Of a stretch of 64,000 bases of DNA, positions 61,839 to 64,000 are shown piece by piece. Under the pieces are notes generated by a model. It was not told the origin of the DNA, ran no database searches, and saw only the letters and a program-made list of their open reading frames with translations. A program made the position numbers and the translations under genes. Source of the stretch: JBBQNR01 sp963774075 (GTDB taxonomy: Bacteria; Actinomycetota; Thermoleophilia; Solirubrobacterales; JBBDJG01); contig CAVZDP010000001.1 in NCBI GenBank assembly GCA_963774075.1, positions 248,001 through 312,000 on the forward strand. The letters run 5' to 3'. Positions within the stretch are counted from its first letter, which is position 1. Each line of letters starts with the position of its first letter.

Positions 61839-62507
61839 CTGATTGCGGCCGCCGGTGCCGGGGAGCGTCTCCGCGCCGGCGAGCCGAAGGCGCTCGCCGA
61901 GCTGGCGGGCCGGCCGCTCGTCGCGTGGTGCCTGCGCTCTTTCCAGGCCTGCTCCGCCGTGGAAGGCGCCGTGATCGCGGCCCCGCCCGGCTTCGAGCAG
62001 GCGCTCCGTGATGTGGCCGCGCGCGAAGCCCCGGAGCTCGAGACGGAGGTTGTGGCCGGAGCCGGGAGCCGCTCGGGATCCGTCGCCTGCGCTCTGGCGG
62101 CGGCAGCGGACGCCGCGGTCGTCGTGGTTCACGATGCCGCCAGGCCACTCGTGACGGCTGAGCTGATCGAGCGCTGTCTCGCCGAGCTCGACCGCAGGGG
62201 CTGCGACGGGGTCGTCGCGGCGGCCCGGGCGACCGACGCGATCAAGGAGGCCGACCGCGGGGGTCGGGTCACCGCCACGCTGGATCGGGAGCGCCTGTGG
62301 GCGGTCCAGACGCCCCAGGCCTTTCGGGCGGCATCGCTCCGTGCGGCGCTCTCGTCGGACGCGCTGGAGCGCGCTTATGACGACGCCCAGCTCGTCGAGG
62401 CCGCGGGCGGCGACGTCCGTATCGTGGAGGCCCCGCGCGACAACCTGAAGGTCACGACCGCGCTCGACCTGCGGATCGCGGAGCTGCTGCTGGCCGAGGC
62501 GGGATAG
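61839..62507 (+). CDS. ispD: 2-C-methyl-D-erythritol 4-phosphate cytidylyltransferase, probable CTG start
   Basis: MEP-pathway enzyme making CDP-ME. The nucleotide-binding start ALIAAAGAGERLRAGEPKAL lies upstream of the first ordinary in-frame start (GTG 61959), which would delete it. CTG 61839 follows AGGG by eight bases and gives 222 residues; CTG 61806, inside the end of carD, gives 233. Further motifs: VVHDAARPLV, ARATDAIKEA, VQTPQAFRA and the late PRDNLKVTTALDL. It pairs with ispF downstream. Confidence 0.92.
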   Translation: MIAAAGAGERLRAGEPKALAELAGRPLVAWCLRSFQACSAVEGAVIAAPPGFEQALRDVAAREAPELETEVVAGAGSRSGSVACALAAAADAAVVVVHDAARPLVTAELIERCLAELDRRGCDGVVAAARATDAIKEADRGGRVTATLDRERLWAVQTPQAFRAASLRAALSSDALERAYDDAQLVEAAGGDVRIVEAPRDNLKVTTALDLRIAELLLAEAG

Positions 62508-63344
62508 TTGCTGACGGACTACCACACCCACCTCCGTCCCGACGATCCCGAGGCGAGCCCGGACCGCTACTTCACCGTGCAGAACGCCGAGCGCTACCTG
62601 GAGGCCGCCGCGGAGCACGGGGTCGAGGAGCTCGGGTTCTCCGAGCACGTCTACCGCTTCCGCGAGGCGCTTCAGATCTGGCGTCACCCCTTCTGGGAGC
62701 AGTACGCGGTCGACGATCTCGACCGCTACTGCGAGTTCGTCGAGGCGCTCAAGGCGGCCGGGCACGGAGTCAAGCTCGGCCTCGAGGTGGACTACATTCC
62801 CGGTCGCGAGGATCGCATCGCGGACCTGCTGGACGGGTGGCCCTTCGACTACGTGATCGGCTCGGTCCACTTCATCGCCGATCGAGCGGTCGACCACGAG
62901 GGCTACGACGCGTGGCGCGAGTCCGATCCCGACGGCGTCTGGAGCGAGTACTTCCGCTGCTTCGGCGACGCGGCGGCGAGCGGTCTCTTCGACGTGCTCG
63001 CGCATCCGGACCTCGTCAAGGTCTGGGGCGCCGAGCGTCCTGCGCCACCGCGGGACCCGCGCCACTACTACGAGCTCGCGATGGACGGAATCCGCGCTTG
63101 TGATGCCGCGATCGAGGTGTCGACCGCCGGCCTTCGAAAGCCGGTGCGCGAGATCTATCCCTCGCGTGACCTGCTCGCAATGTGTCTCGAGGCCGGCAGG
63201 CCGGTCGCGCTGTCGTCGGACGCGCACGTGCCGGAGCACATCGGCTTCGAGTTCGAGACGGCGGTAGTGCTGCTGCGCGCGGCGGGGGTGGAGCGAATCG
63301 CGGTCTTCAGCGAACGGGTGCGAACGGAGGAGCCGGTCGGGTGA
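62508..63344 (+). CDS. PHP-domain histidinol-phosphatase-like protein
   Basis: A 278-residue PHP phosphoesterase. Metal-binding motifs are visible: LTDYHTHLRP, GFSEHVYRF, LGLEVDYIPG, VIGSVHFI, VLAHPDLVKVWG and SSDAHVPEHIGF. It most resembles HisK/HisJ-type histidinol-phosphate phosphatases. No other histidine gene is present, so the substrate is inferred. TTG 62508 directly abuts the ispD stop, and its stop overlaps ispF, so it is co-translated with the MEP genes. Confidence 0.88.
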   Translation: MLTDYHTHLRPDDPEASPDRYFTVQNAERYLEAAAEHGVEELGFSEHVYRFREALQIWRHPFWEQYAVDDLDRYCEFVEALKAAGHGVKLGLEVDYIPGREDRIADLLDGWPFDYVIGSVHFIADRAVDHEGYDAWRESDPDGVWSEYFRCFGDAAASGLFDVLAHPDLVKVWGAERPAPPRDPRHYYELAMDGIRACDAAIEVSTAGLRKPVREIYPSRDLLAMCLEAGRPVALSSDAHVPEHIGFEFETAVVLLRAAGVERIAVFSERVRTEEPVG

Positions 63345-63847
63345 GCATGGAGCGGCGAGTCGGGATCGGCTACGACACGCATCGCTTCAGCGGCGCTCGG
63401 CGGCTCGTGCTGGGCGGGATCGAGGTTCCGGGGTCGCCCGGGCTTCAGGGTTACTCCGACTCCGACGTGCTCACTCACGCCGTCATCGACGCGGTGCTCG
63501 GGGCCGCGGCGCTCGGAGACATCGGGCGCCACTACCCGGACACCGACCCGCGCCACCGCGATGCCGACAGCGTCGCCCTGCTCGAAGATGCGGTGGCCAA
63601 GCTGGCCGAAGCCGGGTGGCGGGTCGTGAACGTCGATGCGACCGTCGTCTGCGAGCAGCCACGGATCGCTCCGCTGGCCGGTGAAATGGCGAACAGGCTC
63701 GCGGCGGCGCTGAACGTGGGACCCGAGCAAGTGAGCGTCAAAGGCACGACGAACGAGGGGATGGGCTTCGTCGGCAGGGGAGAGGGGATCGCGACGATCG
63801 CGATCGCTCAGATCGAGCACCCAGCAGGCGGCGGCGAGGGCGGATGA
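63341..63847 (+). CDS. ispF: 2-C-methyl-D-erythritol 2,4-cyclodiphosphate synthase
   Basis: About 168-residue MEP-pathway cyclase. It has GIGYDTHRF with zinc-ligand Asp and His, GYSDSDVLTHAVIDAVLGAAALGDIG, a YPDTDPRH loop and the final GTTNEGMGFVGRGEGI. GTG 63341 overlaps the previous TGA; ATG 63347 is an alternative. It is separated from ispD only by the PHP gene. Its stop overlaps the next ATG (ATGA). Confidence 0.96.
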   Translation: MSMERRVGIGYDTHRFSGARRLVLGGIEVPGSPGLQGYSDSDVLTHAVIDAVLGAAALGDIGRHYPDTDPRHRDADSVALLEDAVAKLAEAGWRVVNVDATVVCEQPRIAPLAGEMANRLAAALNVGPEQVSVKGTTNEGMGFVGRGEGIATIAIAQIEHPAGGGEGG

Positions 63848-64000
63848 CGGCGTTCGGCGCCGCGGCGCCGGTGCGGCCGGTGGTGGTATCTGCGGGCTCG
63901 ACGGCGATCGGAAGGCACCCGGACAGGACGCCGTCGGAGCTGGGGCTCGAGGCGCTCGATGCGGCGCTCGCCGGGGCGGGGCTCGAAGCGGGCGAGCTCG
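63844..64000 (+). CDS. Thiolase-like protein, N-terminus only (partial)
   Basis: The frame from ATG 63844 reads VVVSAGSTAIGRHPDRTPSE then LGLEALDAALAGAGLEAGEL to the end of the window. This is the start pattern of thiolase/acetyl-CoA acetyltransferase (SCP-x type) proteins. The catalytic Cys lies beyond the window, so this is a family guess from about 50 residues. The ATGA overlap with ispF supports the start. Confidence 0.6.
   Translation, partial: MTAFGAAAPVRPVVVSAGSTAIGRHPDRTPSELGLEALDAALAGAGLEAGEL

Overview
The window is GC-rich, protein-dense chromosomal DNA of an actinobacterium. GTG and TTG starts are common, and gene neighbourhoods such as tilS-hpt-ftsH-folP-folB-folK-coaX-greA-lysS-clpC and radA-disA-carD-ispD-PHP-ispF are of the kind seen in Actinomycetota. 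Several proteins (the split-repeat membrane-anchored protein, the phasin-like coiled-coil pair, the NADxVDGL-type surface protein) suggest class Thermoleophilia / Solirubrobacterales. That placement is inference from protein style, not from a marker-gene search. No rRNA, tRNA, CRISPR array, prophage or insertion sequence was recognised.

Layout. 0-2.4 kb: a TPP riboswitch on the minus strand leads a ThiZ-ThiX-ThiY-like ABC importer for a thiamine precursor. 2.4-5.6 kb: a tandem SnoaL-like protein and a MoxR ATPase / VWA (CoxD/CoxE-like) pair. 5.7-9.5 kb: small membrane proteins, an ArsA-type ATPase with a hidden Cys-motif gene behind it, and a secreted glucuronyl C5-epimerase-like protein. 9.5-17.1 kb: two paralogous LppX-like envelope proteins, an aldo/keto reductase, TerC and CAX ion transporters, and three envelope or hypothetical proteins. 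17.1-17.5 kb: a three-copy 114-bp tandem repeat. 17.5-23.2 kb: a fatty-acid oxidation region with a TetR-type operator, acyl-CoA dehydrogenase, split hydroxyacyl-CoA dehydrogenase / enoyl-CoA hydratase and sirtuin; a NiCoT-like transporter and a PadR regulator lie inside it. 23.2-26.5 kb: a conserved hypothetical protein and a three-module cell-wall hydrolase. 27-33.7 kb: phasin-like coiled coils, an epimerase/acyltransferase pair, a fatty acyl-CoA reductase-SDR fusion, and an alkylglycerone-phosphate synthase. The last two are translationally coupled and together look like an ether-lipid module. 33.7-37.2 kb: a zinc-ribbon protein, a MerR-adenylate cyclase fusion and a secreted subtilase. 37.2-50.1 kb: the housekeeping block (tilS, hpt, ftsH, folate genes, coaX, greA, lysS, clpC). 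50.2-58.5 kb: accessory metabolism, including a MOSC protein, methyltransferase, quinone oxidoreductase, VOC protein, an SDR pseudogene and a Tat-exported protein. 58.6-64 kb: radA, disA, carD, ispD, PHP phosphatase, ispF and the start of a thiolase-like gene.

Three cross-cutting observations stand out. First, at least five well-conserved genes (sirtuin, alkylglycerone-phosphate synthase, folK, ispD, carD) have no usable ATG/GTG/TTG upstream of their conserved N-termini. They appear to start at CTG, or ATT for carD, in several cases behind a good Shine-Dalgarno sequence. Second, a family of intergenic hairpin elements recurs at about 5.6, 17.1-17.5, 34.1 and 44.6 kb and shows compensatory base changes in one stem. 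Third, the TPP riboswitch places the most obvious ATG of the thiZ-like gene inside the aptamer, so that start is almost certainly wrong.
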